Source of the DNA: DASUGC01 sp035606665 | Lineage (GTDB): Bacteria; Acidobacteriota; Vicinamibacteria; Vicinamibacterales; SCN-69-37 | Assembly (NCBI GenBank): GCA_035606665.1 | Contig: DATNEY010000031.1 | Location: 1 to 64,000, forward strand | DNA: 64,000 nt | Reading direction: 5' to 3' | Shown here: positions 9,209 to 19,900 of the stretch, piece by piece | Layout of the letters: each line of letters opens with the position of its first letter | Numbering within the stretch: the stretch's first letter is position 1 | Made by a program: the position numbers and the translations under genes | Notes under the pieces: model-generated | The model's database searches: none | What the model was told of the DNA's origin: nothing | The model's input: only the letters and a program-made list of their open reading frames with translations

Positions 9209-10522
9209 TCAGTCGTAGTACTCGCGGCCCAGGTGCGTGATTAGTTCCTCGCCCTGGAGGTACCGTAGCGTGTTCTTCAGCTTCATCAACTGAATGAACA
9301 GGTCGTGCTCGGGATAGACCTCGGGAGCGTGCATCGGGCTCTTGAAGTAGAACGAGAGCCACTCCTGGATGCCCGACATGCCGGCGCGCTGCGCAAGATC
9401 GAGGAACAGCGCGACGTCGGCGACGATCGGCGCCGCCAGGATGCTGTCGCGACAGAGAAAGTTGATCTTGAGCTGCATCGGATAACCGAGCCAGCCGAAG
9501 ATGTCGATGTTGTCCCAGCCCTCTTTGTTGTCGCCGCGCGGCGGGTAGTAGTTGATCCGGACAACGTGCGAGATGTCCTTGTAGAGATCCGGGTACAGCT
9601 GGGGCTGGAAGATGTAGTCGAGCGCGCCCTTCTTGCTTTCTTCCTTCGTCTTGAACGACTCGGGATCGTCGAGCACCTCGCCGTCGCGGTTGCCGAGAAT
9701 GTTGGTCGAGTACCAGCCGGCCACGCCGATCATCCGGGCCTTGAGCCCCGGCGCGATGATCGTCTTGATCAGCGTCTGGCCGGTCTTCATGTCGTTGCCG
9801 ACGAACGGCGATCCCGTCTTCTGGGCCAGCTCGCGCAGCGCCGGAATCTCCGCGCTCAGGTTCGGCGCCGCATTCGCGTACGGGATGCCTTCCTTGATCG
9901 CCGCATACGCGTAAATGAGGCTCGACGAGATCATCGGGTCGTTGGTCTCGAGGCCCTTCTCGAAGGCCGCGAGTGACTTGTGGCACGGCGCCTCGGTCAT
10001 GAAGATCTCGGTGCTGCCGACCCAGAGCAGCACGAGTCGATCGCAACCGTTGTCGGCCTTGAACTTACGGATGTCGGCGATCAACTGCTCCGCTAAGTCC
10101 TTCTTGTTCTTGCCTTTCTTGACGTTCGGACCGTCGAGCCGCTTCACGTACTGGCGGTCGAACACCGCCGGCATGGGCTTGATCGCGGCCAGCTCGTCCT
10201 TCACCTGATCGAGCAGCTTGTCCTCGAGGACGCCGGCGTGCTTCGCGGCCTCGTAACAGTTGTCCTCGAAGATGTCCCAGCCGCCGAACACGAGCTGGTC
10301 GTACCGAGCCAGCGGCACGAATTCACGAATCTTTGGTGTCCGGTTTTCCGTGCGCTTACCGAGACGGATCGTGCCCATCTCGGTGAGCGAACCGATCGGT
10401 TTCGCGATGCCCTTCCGCACCGCCATGATGCCCGCAATGGTTGTCGTGGAAACCGCGCCGAGACCGACGAGAAGAATGCCGAGCTTGCCCTCGGCGGATT
10501 TGATAGCAGACGCCTGTGTCAC
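9209..10522 (-). CDS. ino1: Myo-inositol-1-phosphate synthase
   Basis: The 437-residue NAD-dependent enzyme converts glucose-6-phosphate to inositol-1-phosphate, the first step to inositol lipids or solutes. The Rossmann motif GLGAVSTTT is at the N-terminus. NDMKTGQTLIK, GWYSTNILGNRDG and WLGYPMQLKINFLCRDS are diagnostic of the family. Length fits the longer bacterial class. The start is GTG at 10522. The gene is divergent from the methyltransferase-like gene with only 25 bp between start codons, so the two probably share a promoter region. Confidence 0.93.
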   Translation of the reverse strand: MTQASAIKSAEGKLGILLVGLGAVSTTTIAGIMAVRKGIAKPIGSLTEMGTIRLGKRTENRTPKIREFVPLARYDQLVFGGWDIFEDNCYEAAKHAGVLEDKLLDQVKDELAAIKPMPAVFDRQYVKRLDGPNVKKGKNKKDLAEQLIADIRKFKADNGCDRLVLLWVGSTEIFMTEAPCHKSLAAFEKGLETNDPMISSSLIYAYAAIKEGIPYANAAPNLSAEIPALRELAQKTGSPFVGNDMKTGQTLIKTIIAPGLKARMIGVAGWYSTNILGNRDGEVLDDPESFKTKEESKKGALDYIFQPQLYPDLYKDISHVVRINYYPPRGDNKEGWDNIDIFGWLGYPMQLKINFLCRDSILAAPIVADVALFLDLAQRAGMSGIQEWLSFYFKSPMHAPEVYPEHDLFIQLMKLKNTLRYLQGEELITHLGREYYD

Positions 10523-10547
10523 GGCCGAAAACTATATCATTCGGCGG

Positions 10548-11153
10548 ATGTTCCGGTGGTTTCGTACGGCCGCGCCGATGCGGGAAACAGCCGAAGCAAT
10601 GGTCGATCCGCGGCCTGGCGACGTGCTTCTCGTCATCGGCGTGTCGAACACGCGGCTGGCGGGCGCGTGCGCGGCCGTGACGGGCCTGAACGGCCGCGCC
10701 GTTGTCGTCGGCCGCGGCGCGGCGGAGCAGAAACTCGTCGAATCATCCGCGGCCGCCGCGGGCGCGCTCATCGAGTTCGTGGACGCGCCGCCGACAATGC
10801 TTCCGCTCGATTCGGACACGTTCGACGTGGTCCTGATTCCGAAGTTCGGCGCGCCCTCGGACATGGCTGACGGCGCCGTCGCCGCCGAAGCCCTGCGCGT
10901 CGCGCGGCCGGCTGGACGCATCATCGCGATCTGCGGCGAGCGCCGCGCCGGCATCCTCGGCGCCCTGCAGACGCCTGCGCAGGCACCAAGAGGCGATGAG
11001 GTCATCTCGCTGCTGAAGGCGGCGGGAGGAGTTGCGGTGCGGAAACTTGCTTCACAAGACGGCGTCAGCTATTTCGAAGCAAGAAAACCACGTCCGCCTA
11101 CCGAAGACACGTCAAGTGGCGGCCGCCGTCAATCGCAATCGTCTCGCCGGTGA
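10548..11153 (+). CDS. Methyltransferase-like protein
   Basis: The 201-residue soluble protein has a Rossmann-like start (PGDVLLVIGVSNTRLAGACAAV), an acidic loop before DTFDVVLIP (the motif IV position) and ALRVARPAGRIIAICGE, the arrangement of class I SAM-dependent methyltransferases. Motif I is degenerate (VIGVSNT rather than DxGxGxG), so cofactor binding is uncertain. The ATG at 10548 is the first good start; the longer open frame lies inside the ino1 antisense. The last 56 nt overlap the convergent SDR gene. Confidence 0.6.
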   Translation: MFRWFRTAAPMRETAEAMVDPRPGDVLLVIGVSNTRLAGACAAVTGLNGRAVVVGRGAAEQKLVESSAAAAGALIEFVDAPPTMLPLDSDTFDVVLIPKFGAPSDMADGAVAAEALRVARPAGRIIAICGERRAGILGALQTPAQAPRGDEVISLLKAAGGVAVRKLASQDGVSYFEARKPRPPTEDTSSGGRRQSQSSRR

Positions 11154-11856
11154 TCCAACCCGCAGACGGCGACAGCAGGTACGCAATCAAGTCCGCGATT
11201 TCCTCCGGCCGCCCGGGCCGGCCGAGCGGATGCGTCGTCTTCGATCGTTCGAGGAATTCAGCGTACTTCGCCTCGTCCATGCCGCCGCGGCGGTGAAGGT
11301 TCGTGACGACGACGCCGGGATTGACGGCGTTCACGCGCACGCCGTGGGCCGCCAGGTCGAGCGCGGCCACGCGCGTCAGTTGATCGACGGCCGCCTTGCT
11401 CACCGCGTACGACGCGACGCCCGGGAATGCGCGCAGTCCCGCGACGCTCGAGACGTTCACCACGGATCCCTTGCGCGAAATGAGCGCCGCGGACGCCTCG
11501 CGCAGGAGGCGGAACGGAGCGCGCACGTTAATACCCATCATCGCGTCCCAGCCGGCGTCGGTCGTATCCATGACGGCGCCGGACGCGATGATGCCGGCGG
11601 CGTTGACGAGCGCGTCAATCCCGCCATAGGCGCCGACCGCCGCCGCCACGATCGCGCGCGGTGCATCGTCGGTCGTCACGTCGGCCACGCAGGGCGTCGC
11701 GATACCGCCGGCGTCCTTGATAGCCGCGGACACAGAAGACAAGGCGGCTGCGTCCCTGCCAACCGCGAGAATCGCGAACCCATCGCGCGCGAGTCGCAAT
11801 GCCGTCGCGCGACCCAGCCCGGATGTGGCACCAGTGACGATTGCAGATTTGTCCAT
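11098..11856 (-). CDS. Short-chain dehydrogenase/reductase (SDR)
   Basis: The classical SDR has 252 residues: nucleotide-binding TGATSGLGRATA, NAAG, catalytic Ser in VVNVSSVAG, YAVSK with Tyr and Lys, and a C-terminal GWITGETIAIDGG typical of FabG-like oxidoreductases. The substrate cannot be read from the sequence. ATG 11856 places the Rossmann strand close to the N-terminus. Another in-frame ATG at 11877 would add MTPGLVF, but it lies inside a perfect inverted repeat and is probably not used. Confidence 0.9.
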   Translation of the reverse strand: MDKSAIVTGATSGLGRATALRLARDGFAILAVGRDAAALSSVSAAIKDAGGIATPCVADVTTDDAPRAIVAAAVGAYGGIDALVNAAGIIASGAVMDTTDAGWDAMMGINVRAPFRLLREASAALISRKGSVVNVSSVAGLRAFPGVASYAVSKAAVDQLTRVAALDLAAHGVRVNAVNPGVVVTNLHRRGGMDEAKYAEFLERSKTTHPLGRPGRPEEIADLIAYLLSPSAGWITGETIAIDGGRHLTCLR

Positions 11857-11862
11857 GAAAAC

Positions 11863-11929
11863 GAGCCCGGGCGTCATTTTCCGGGCGCTCTACCTTATCT
11901 TACGGACCGGGAAAATGACGCCCGGGCTC
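11863..11929. repeat. Perfect 20-bp inverted repeat around a 27-nt spacer
   Basis: The arms are 11863-11882 (GAGCCCGGGCGTCATTTTCC) and 11910-11929. They sit between the divergent SDR and ZIP genes. Each arm read outward contains ATGACGCCCGGGCTC. The structure could be a REP-like palindrome or a hairpin in the shared promoter region. Confidence 0.9.
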
Positions 11930-11942
11930 ATATCCTATACAG

Positions 11943-12677
11943 ATGATCTGGCCCGCGACGCTGGCGCTGTCCGTGCTCGGAAGCGCCGGGGGCATGGCGA
12001 CCGCAGCCATCCTGCTCTTCGCCTCCCCTGCGATGCGGACACGCGTCGTGCCCTGGCTCGTGTCGTATGCGGTCGGCACGCTGCTCGGCGCCGCGCTACT
12101 CGGACTCCTGCCGCAGGCCCTCGAAACCCTGCCGCCGGCGCACGCGCTCGGCACGCTCCTCGCCGGCATCATGTCCTTCTTCGTACTCGAGAAGCTCGTG
12201 CTGTGGCGCCATTCGCACGACGACCACGAATGCGACGTGCACAAGTCAACCGTCGCGCTCGTCATCGCCGGCGACGCGGTCCACACGTTCGTGGACGGCG
12301 TGGTCATCGCCGCCGCAGCCCTGGTCTCGCTCCCGCTCGGCGCAACGACGGCACTTGCCGTCGCCACGCACGAGATCCCGCAGGAGGCGGGCGACTTCGC
12401 GATTCTCCTCGCGGCAGGACACTCGAGATCCCGCGCCTTCCTGCTCAACCTCACATCCGCCGTGGGCGGCATACTCGGCGCGGCCGCCATGCTGATCTTC
12501 GGCTCCAGCGTCCCCGGCGTGCTGCCCTACGTGCTCTCCTTCGCGGCCGGCAACTTCCTCTACATCGCGATGACGGATCTCATCCCCACACTGCACCGTG
12601 GCACGCTCGACCGCAACGCGATACGACAGCTGATTCTGATCGGATTGGGAGTGGGGACGATGGTCATGGTGCAGTAG
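11943..12677 (+). CDS. ZIP family metal transporter
   Basis: The 244-residue inner-membrane protein has about eight hydrophobic segments. The metal path residues of TM4 and TM5 are present as HTFVDGVVI and HEIPQEAGD, and a His-rich cytoplasmic loop (WRHSHDDHECDVH) precedes TM4. ZIP proteins usually carry zinc or iron into the cytoplasm. The ATG follows the inverted repeat by 13 nt. The gene ends at a tandem array. Confidence 0.92.
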   Translation: MIWPATLALSVLGSAGGMATAAILLFASPAMRTRVVPWLVSYAVGTLLGAALLGLLPQALETLPPAHALGTLLAGIMSFFVLEKLVLWRHSHDDHECDVHKSTVALVIAGDAVHTFVDGVVIAAAALVSLPLGATTALAVATHEIPQEAGDFAILLAAGHSRSRAFLLNLTSAVGGILGAAAMLIFGSSVPGVLPYVLSFAAGNFLYIAMTDLIPTLHRGTLDRNAIRQLILIGLGVGTMVMVQ

Positions 12678-12681
12678 TTGC

Positions 12682-12741
12682 AACGACGGGAACGCACGGG
12701 AACGACGGGAACTCATCGATCACCAAATCACCAGATCACCG
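12682..12741. repeat. Two adjacent short tandem arrays after the ZIP gene
   Basis: The first array (12682-12712) repeats AACGACGGG, AACGCACGGG, AACGACGGG. The second (12719-12741) repeats ATCACCAA, ATCACCAG, ATCACCG and shares its word with the inverted array at 9168-9197. Together they occupy most of the gap before the first CRL gene. Confidence 0.8.
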
Positions 12742-12784
12742 ACTAGTCCCCTCTCCCCGTCGTCCATAATCTGTGTCTATCCCC

Positions 12785-14545
12785 ATGCGAGTGTTCTTCG
12801 CCCTGGCCGTCGCGGTCGGTGCCGCAGTCGCGGTGTCGGGACAAAGCACGATCCCGCCGGTCGTGATGCCGCCCACGACGACTCCCGTCGGCCCGGTCAG
12901 GCCGCCGCAGAAACCGCCACTTACCGTCACGCCAAAGGCCGGCCCGGCAGCCGAGATTTCGGGCCGGGTTGTAGACGATGGAAGTCGCGGCATCGGGGAA
13001 GCCACCGTGTGGCTGGTGGGCCAGACGTCGATCCAGCGCGCAGTCACTGACGCGCGCGGCCGCTTCCTCTTTAATAACGTCGCGTCCGGAGAGTACGTCG
13101 CGGTGGCCCGGAAGCGCGGCTTCTACGACGGCGCCTTCGGCAAGCGGCGTGCGAACGGATCGCCGCTGCCGTTCAGCGCGGGCGCGGGCCAGGCGACATC
13201 CGACATGCAGATCGAGTTGTTCCGCTCCGGCGTGATCGTGGGATCGGTCTTCGATGAAGCCAACGAGCCCGTCGTCGGCGCGCGGGTCATCGCAATCCGC
13301 CGGTTCTTTGCCGGCGGCGACTGGCGGTTCTTTCCCGCCGGCAGCGTCACGACCGACGATCAGGGCATGTATCGCGTCTACGGCCTCGAGCCAGGCGAAT
13401 ACATCGTCACGACGCCGACGGCACAGCTGAACGTCGAGGTGCCTGACGAGCCGCTGTCAGCGGGCGGCGTGCCGTTCACTGAATCACCGGACCAGGCGTA
13501 CCCGACGGTCTACTACGCAACAACGCGCTACTCGCTGCTTTCGCTGCCGGTCACGATCGGTTCGGGCGAGATCCGGTACGCGGTGAACTTCCAGTGGGCG
13601 CCGGTGCCCGCGAGAGCGGTCAGCGGCAGACTGACTGGATTCAGGGAACTCATCGGCGGCCAGGTCGTGAAGCTCGTGCCAATCGACACGCGCGAAGTCG
13701 GTATCGCGAACGAAGCAGCGGTGACGATTTCGGCGCCCGACGGCACGTTCTTTTTCGAACGCGTTCCCGCGGGTGAATACCGGCTCGAAGCCGGCGGCGC
13801 CTTCGGCCCGCCGCGCACCGTCGATGTCAATTTTCCTGACGGCTCCAACCCACCCCCCGAGGTTTTCTGGGGACGCGAGCGCATCAACGTGATCGACGAA
13901 GACGTGAAGAATGTCGTCGTCGAGATGCAGACGGGACGCGGGGTCAACGGCACAATCTCGGCCCCGGCCGGCGTGCAGTGGGCGCGCGTCTCGATCGCCA
14001 TCGTGCCCGCCATACCGGGATTGGCGCGGGCAACCGCGCCACCTGTGGCCAACGGCCGATTCCTGACAGTGCCTCTGATCCCGGGCGACTATTTCGTTCG
14101 GATCACGGGTCTGCCTCCGGGCATTTATCTGGAGGGCATCACCGTCGGCGGAAAGGACGCGCTCGATGGCGCGGTTGAACTCGGCAGCGTCGAGGATCAA
14201 TCGATCCGCGTCGTGCTGACCGATCGGCCGACAACGATCACCGGCGCGGTCCGCGATGCGCGGATGCTTCCGGCGTCCGGCGCCGCCATTCTCGTTCTGC
14301 CGGCGGCCTCGTCCGAGTGGAGCCCGAATCGCTCCCGGCAGACACGCGCTTCGATGAACGGCCAGTTCACCGTCGCGGGCCTGCCGGCAGGCGACTACAT
14401 CGTCGTCGCGATTGACGATGCCTTCGCGGAGGGCTTGCAGGACGAGCGCTGGATCGCCCAACTGCGCACGCTCGGCACGAGGGTCTCGCTCAAACAGCAG
14501 GAATCCAGAACGGTCCAGCTGAGACTCAGCACCGTCAAGCGGTAG
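12785..14545 (+). CDS. Secreted carboxypeptidase-regulatory-like protein, type A (A1)
   Basis: The protein has 586 residues with a signal peptide (MRVFFALAVAVGAAVAVSGQ) and a Pro-rich segment, followed by a CRL beta-sandwich domain (ISGRVVDDGSRGI to RGRFLFNNVASGEY). Further similar sandwich modules follow, with GVPPG/LPPG-like turns. Type A marks are KRGFYDGAFGKRRANG after the first domain and an ending in a polar VQLRLS strand. An in-frame GTG at 12773 is an alternative start. Role unknown; export to the periplasm or surface is likely. It is the first of three A-B pairs. Confidence 0.82.
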   Translation: MRVFFALAVAVGAAVAVSGQSTIPPVVMPPTTTPVGPVRPPQKPPLTVTPKAGPAAEISGRVVDDGSRGIGEATVWLVGQTSIQRAVTDARGRFLFNNVASGEYVAVARKRGFYDGAFGKRRANGSPLPFSAGAGQATSDMQIELFRSGVIVGSVFDEANEPVVGARVIAIRRFFAGGDWRFFPAGSVTTDDQGMYRVYGLEPGEYIVTTPTAQLNVEVPDEPLSAGGVPFTESPDQAYPTVYYATTRYSLLSLPVTIGSGEIRYAVNFQWAPVPARAVSGRLTGFRELIGGQVVKLVPIDTREVGIANEAAVTISAPDGTFFFERVPAGEYRLEAGGAFGPPRTVDVNFPDGSNPPPEVFWGRERINVIDEDVKNVVVEMQTGRGVNGTISAPAGVQWARVSIAIVPAIPGLARATAPPVANGRFLTVPLIPGDYFVRITGLPPGIYLEGITVGGKDALDGAVELGSVEDQSIRVVLTDRPTTITGAVRDARMLPASGAAILVLPAASSEWSPNRSRQTRASMNGQFTVAGLPAGDYIVVAIDDAFAEGLQDERWIAQLRTLGTRVSLKQQESRTVQLRLSTVKR

Positions 14546-14692
14546 CCGCGGATTCGACCCGGATCTGCCACGAAACTTTCATGGCAGCCCGTCCTGACCC
14601 GGAGGCGCGATAGTCGATAATCAATGTGGGTATCTTTTCCCGGCCGTCGCAGGTCGAAATAGACGTCCGGGGCAGGTTTCCGAGGTGTGGTC

Positions 14693-16930
14693 ATGAGATT
14701 TCAGTGGAGTTCCCGCGCGACGGCGACGGTGGCGACTGTCGCCATGGTGGCCGGGCTCGGGCTCGCGCACCTGGTGGCCCAGGGCGCCGGCCAGGCACAG
14801 GGGCAGGCTCAGCAGGGCCAGGCCCAGGGCCGAGGCGGCGGTGGTGGACGCGCCGCCGGGGCCGCCGGACAGGCGCGGGATGCGCAGGCCCAAACAACAC
14901 CCGCGACGGGAACCGGAATCATTTCCGGCGTCGTGACCACCGGCAGCACCGGGACTCCGGTGCGCCGCGCCCGGGTCACGCTCAGTGGCACTGAGCTCCG
15001 CGGCGGGCGATCGACGATCACCAACGATCAGGGACAGTTCTCGTTCGCCGCGCTACCGCCCGGGCGCTTCACGATGACCGCGTCGAAGGCCGGATACGTC
15101 AACGTCCCGTACGGCGCGAAGAAGCCGGGACGCCCAGGCACGCCGATTCAGCTCGCTGCTGCTCAGGAAATGAAGAACGCGAACATCACGCTTCCCAAAG
15201 GCGGCGTGATCACCGGCATCGTCCTCGACGACTCCGGCGAACCGTCACCCGGCACGCAGGTCCGCGTGCTCCGTTATGTCATGCGCACGGGAGAGAAGAC
15301 GCTCGAACAGGCGGGACAGGCGCAGGCCGACGACCGCGGAATGTATCGCATCTACGGATTGCAGCCCGGTGACTATCTCGTGAGCGCCGTGCCGCGCAAC
15401 CAGGGCATCGGAGATCTGCGAAACACGATCGCGGCGGAGATCGAATCCGCCATGCAGCAGTTGCAGGCGGGCGGGCTCGGCGCGCTGCTCGGAGGCCGGG
15501 GTGGTGGCGGTGCAGGCGGCGGTGGCGGCGCGGCAGGAGGCGGTGGCGGCGGGCGCGGCGGTGCGAATCAGGCACTGGGGCCGGGTGGCAACAGGCTCGC
15601 AGCCGCGGCCGGCGTCGATCTCGGACAGTTGATGGGCCGCGGAGGTAATCCCGATCTGGCCGCGCGGGCGCAACAGCTGCAGCAGCAGTTGTCGCAGATG
15701 GATCAGGAACAGAGCGCGGCGTACGCGCCGGTGTACTACCCAGGCACACCGTCACCATCCGCGGCGTCGGCGGTGACGCTCGCGATCAGCGAAGAGCGCG
15801 GCGGCGTGGATTTCCGGTTGATGCTTGTGCAAACCGCGAAGGTCGAAGGCACGGTGCAGTCGCCCGATGGTCCGCTTCCGCAGAACACACAGATCACGCT
15901 CGTCCCGATGGATCAAATCGGGATGCCCCCGATTCCCGGCGCCTCCACGAGCGCGACGCGCGCGAGCCAGGACGGTCACTTCGCGTTCAACAACATCGCA
16001 CCGGGTCAGTACCGTGTCATGGCGCGCGCGAACGTGCGCGCCGTCGATACCGCGCAGGCACAGACACAGGACATGACGGGCCGCGGTGCCGGCCGTGGAC
16101 AAGGTCCCGGTGGCCGGGGCGGTCCGGGAGGCCAGATCACTCAGGTGCTGTGGGGATCGGCTGACATCAGTGTCAGCGGACAGGACGTGCAGAACGTGTC
16201 GGTGTCGTTGCAGCCGGGCATGACGGTCCGTGGCCGCGTGACGTTCGACAGCACGACGCTCCTGCCGCCCACGGATCTCACGCGCGTGCGCGTCAACATC
16301 ATGCAGCGCGGCACGCAGCAGGGAATGGAGATGGGTGGCATTCCGCCGGCGCTGGTGGACGCCTCCGGAAACTTCACCGTGACCGGCGTGCCGCCGGGAC
16401 GTTATTCAATCAGCGCGAACGCTGCAGCGGGACAAGCGCCTGGCGCAACCGCGCCGGCTGGCGGAGGAAGAGGAGGCGCCGCCGGCGGTGGCACCGGACA
16501 GTGGGTGCTGAAGTCCGCGGCCGGCGGTGGCGCGGATATTCTCGACTTCGGTCTGACGGTCGAGCCGCATCAGGACGTGACCGGTCTCACGCTCTCCTTC
16601 GTCGATCGAACACAGGAAGTGAGCGGAACGATTCAGGACCCGTCCGGCAAACCCACAGCGGACTTCACGATCATTCTGTTCGCCTCGGACAAGTCGTTCT
16701 GGGTGCCGCAGGCACGCCGCATCCTGTCGGCGCGCCCGAGCACGGACGGCAAGTTCGCGTTCCGGAACATCCCTGCCGGCGACTACCGGCTGACCGCCGT
16801 CACAGATGTCGAGAACGGCGAGTGGTTCGACCCGAACTTCCTGTCCCAGCTCGTCAATGTGTCGATTCCACTGAGGATCAACGACGGCGAAAAGAAGGTT
16901 CAGGACATCAAGGTCGCCGGCGGCGGGTAG
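14693..16930 (+). CDS. Secreted carboxypeptidase-regulatory-like protein, type B (B1)
   Basis: The protein has 745 residues with a hydrophobic signal (VATVAMVAGLGLAHLVA) and a Gln/Gly-rich segment (about 27-65). A CRL domain follows (IISGVVTTGSTGTPVRRARV to FSFAALPPGRF). Type B marks are KAGYVNVPYGAKKPGRPGTP and the terminal DIKVAGGG. A long Gly-rich stretch (about residues 265-300) and a second one (about 465-485) separate modules and may be flexible linkers. ATG 14693 is preferred to the in-frame GTG at 14687. The 147 bp upstream show no clear element. Confidence 0.82.
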   Translation: MRFQWSSRATATVATVAMVAGLGLAHLVAQGAGQAQGQAQQGQAQGRGGGGGRAAGAAGQARDAQAQTTPATGTGIISGVVTTGSTGTPVRRARVTLSGTELRGGRSTITNDQGQFSFAALPPGRFTMTASKAGYVNVPYGAKKPGRPGTPIQLAAAQEMKNANITLPKGGVITGIVLDDSGEPSPGTQVRVLRYVMRTGEKTLEQAGQAQADDRGMYRIYGLQPGDYLVSAVPRNQGIGDLRNTIAAEIESAMQQLQAGGLGALLGGRGGGGAGGGGGAAGGGGGGRGGANQALGPGGNRLAAAAGVDLGQLMGRGGNPDLAARAQQLQQQLSQMDQEQSAAYAPVYYPGTPSPSAASAVTLAISEERGGVDFRLMLVQTAKVEGTVQSPDGPLPQNTQITLVPMDQIGMPPIPGASTSATRASQDGHFAFNNIAPGQYRVMARANVRAVDTAQAQTQDMTGRGAGRGQGPGGRGGPGGQITQVLWGSADISVSGQDVQNVSVSLQPGMTVRGRVTFDSTTLLPPTDLTRVRVNIMQRGTQQGMEMGGIPPALVDASGNFTVTGVPPGRYSISANAAAGQAPGATAPAGGGRGGAAGGGTGQWVLKSAAGGGADILDFGLTVEPHQDVTGLTLSFVDRTQEVSGTIQDPSGKPTADFTIILFASDKSFWVPQARRILSARPSTDGKFAFRNIPAGDYRLTAVTDVENGEWFDPNFLSQLVNVSIPLRINDGEKKVQDIKVAGGG

Positions 16931-16996
16931 CGCGGTCGCGACCAGTCCGAAGGCGACCAACCGGTCCCCAGGGTTTATAGTCTGAGTCTTCAAGCG

Positions 16997-19900
16997 ATGA
17001 AGACCAGGCTGGCGGTTCTGTGCGCGTGCTTTGGCGCGCTCTGCGTGTCGTTCACGGCGCTGGCCCAGAACCCGCCTCCGCCGCCCCCCGCGACGCCTCC
17101 GATTCCGATCCAGGGCCGAGGCGGTGTCGTTGGTGGTGTTGCAGGAGGCGTCCCCGGCACAGCGCAGCCGGGACGTTCGTCGGTCCCACCCGCGCCGCTT
17201 GTCACCACCGGCCTCATCGTCGGCCGCGTCATCGACTCGGCGACGGGCAAGGGAGTCTCGGGCGCGGTGGTCACGCTCAATGGCGGCCCGTCCAGAGCGC
17301 CGATGCCGGCGCAACCCGGCCAGCCGTCGATGCCGCCACCACCGCCACCTCAAATCCTGACGGACAACGACGGCCGCTATGCGTTCATGAACCTGACGCG
17401 CGGAAACTACACCCTCAGCGTCACCAAGGTCGGCTATGCGCAGGGTGCATTCGGACGGTTGCGGCCCAATGGTCCGAGCAAAGCCTTGCAGCTCGACGAC
17501 AACGAAAAGATGGGCGACGCGACGATCCGTCTCTTCAAGTACGGATCGATCACCGGGTCGCTGATCGATGAATCCGGTGAACCCGTCGTGTCGATGCCCG
17601 TACGCGCGTACCGGCGTGTACTGATCGCCGGGCGGCGCGTCCTCACGCAATCGGGCGGTTCCGTCTCGACCGACGATCGGGGCATTTATCGCATGGGCAA
17701 TCTTGCCCCAGGCGAATACGTCATCGTCGTCCCGGTGACTCCTGTCACCGTTCCCGCGGGAACCCAGGGCGCCGGGAACAGAACGAACCTGCAGATGACT
17801 TCGCAGTACATCTCTTCGGGCGCGCCGAACATTGGGGGTGGCGGCCAGGCGATTGGGCCTGATCCAAGGTTTGTCCTTCAGCGCTTCAACGGAATGTCGG
17901 GCGAAATGATGGCGGCGCCTGACGCGTCGGGCCGCATCCTCGGTTTCTCAACGGTCTATTACCCGAACGCGCGCGTGGCAGCCGGCGCGGAGATCGTCAA
18001 GATCGCATCGGGCGAGGAGCGTAATGGCGTTGACGTCATGATGCGCCGCGTGCCGACCGTGTCGGTCTCAGGATCGATCATGGCGCCGGACGGCCCTGCC
18101 GCAGACTACGCGATTCGCCTGCTCCCAGTGGACACCGGCGACATTCAGCAGGAACCGGAAACGGCCGTCGCCGCCTCCGACGGTACCGGCGGATTCATGT
18201 TCATTGGCGTGCCGACCGGACAGTACGTGATCCAGGTGACGCGGTTCGCGCGTCCCACGCCGATGGTGGATGCGCCGCGGCCGGTTGCGGTCGCTGGAAC
18301 TCCGGTGGCGCTTCCGGCGCTGGCGGCGCTGCAACAACAGCCGATTGTCGAACCGCTCCTTTGGGCGAGTGCGCAGGTTTCGGTCGGCGACACGGACATT
18401 CGCGGATTGCAGCTCACGCTCCGCGAAGGCCTCACAATCTCAGGCCGCCTGGACTTCTCCGGAACCAGACCCCGGCCCGAACCACAGCGTCTCACTCAGG
18501 TTCCAATCAACGTCGAGTCGGCCGACGGCCGGCAGCAGTTCAGCCCCGGTGCGCAGTCCCGGGTTCAGGCTGACGGCCGATTCACCACGGTGGGTCAGGC
18601 GCCGGGCAAGTACTTCATCCGCGTTGGCGGAGTGCCGGGAGGTTGGACGGTGCAGGCCATCACGGTGGGTGGAGTCGACGCCACGGATGCACCCATCGAT
18701 CTCACAAACGCCAACCTTGCGAATGTGGTCATCACCTTCAGCGATCTCGTTCAGGACGTTCGAGGTGCGGTTTCGGGGCTGAAACCGGACACCGATCCGC
18801 CAGGGGTGGTCGTTTTTCCGGCCGACAGCACCGCCTGGAAGAACTTCGGTACCAATCCGATGCGAATGAGGATGGCGCGAGCTGGAACGACCGGCCAGTA
18901 CGGTGTCGGCGCTTTGCCGCCGGGCGACTACTTCGCGATCGCGATTCCCGACGAGTACACCGGCGAGTGGCAGGACCCCGCGTACCTGGATTTGCTTTCG
19001 CGCACTGCAACGCGCTTCACGCTCTCGCCAGGAGAGCGGAGAACGCTGGACCTCAGCCTGCAGGACGTCAAACCACCGGCGATTCGGGTTCCGGCGCCTT
19101 CTCCGGTTCCGCAGGTTCCCTTGGTTCCTGAGGTTCCTGTTGGCGGGCCGTACGTGGCGGACGACGAGGATCAGCAGGTCCGCGATTCGCGCGCAGCGGC
19201 GCCGGTTGGAGCCGGCTCGATCTCCGGTGTGGTGAAGCTGGACGATGGATCCAACACGCCGGCACGATTCGCGCGAATATCAGTGCGCGCATCGAACCTG
19301 CCGGGTGAGCGAACGGCGCTTACAGACAACGAAGGCCGCTACTCGGTCCCGGGGCTTGCCCCAGGGTCGTATCAGGTTTCGGTTTCGAAGCCGGCGTACT
19401 TGTCGATGTACTTCGGCGCGAAGCGCCCCAATGTCGCGCAGGGCGTGCCGATTCGCGTGGATGCCGGCCAGGCAGTCACCGGTATCGACATGTCCCTGAA
19501 GAAAGGCGGCGTCGTGACCGGCATGGTCATCGGCGTCGATGGTGAGCCCGCTGCGAACGTCCGCGTGCAGCTGATGCGGCGACTCATGACCGACGGTGAG
19601 ATTCGATTGACCGGCGTCGGCGCGAGCGGCCAGCCGGTCACCGACGATCGCGGCATGTTCCGATTCTTCGGTATTGCACCAGGGTCGTACGTGGTATCCG
19701 CGCAGCCGCAGAACCAAGGCAACCAGTCCGAGATCCGGCAGCTGAGCGATCAGGAAATGCGCACGGCTGTGGCGGCCTCGGCCGGCAAGTTGCCAGCCGG
19801 CGTGGGAAGAGTGCTGGCCCCCGCGCTGCCTGGACCGCTACCCGAGACTCCGCCCGCCGGCAGGCCGGTCAGTTTCGCTCCGGTGTTCTATCCGGGAACG

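Noticed and set aside
15480..15600. Gly-codon-rich tract considered as a repeat expansion or frameshift
   Set aside because: The reading frame is continuous through it and type B proteins have flexible Gly-rich linkers at similar positions.
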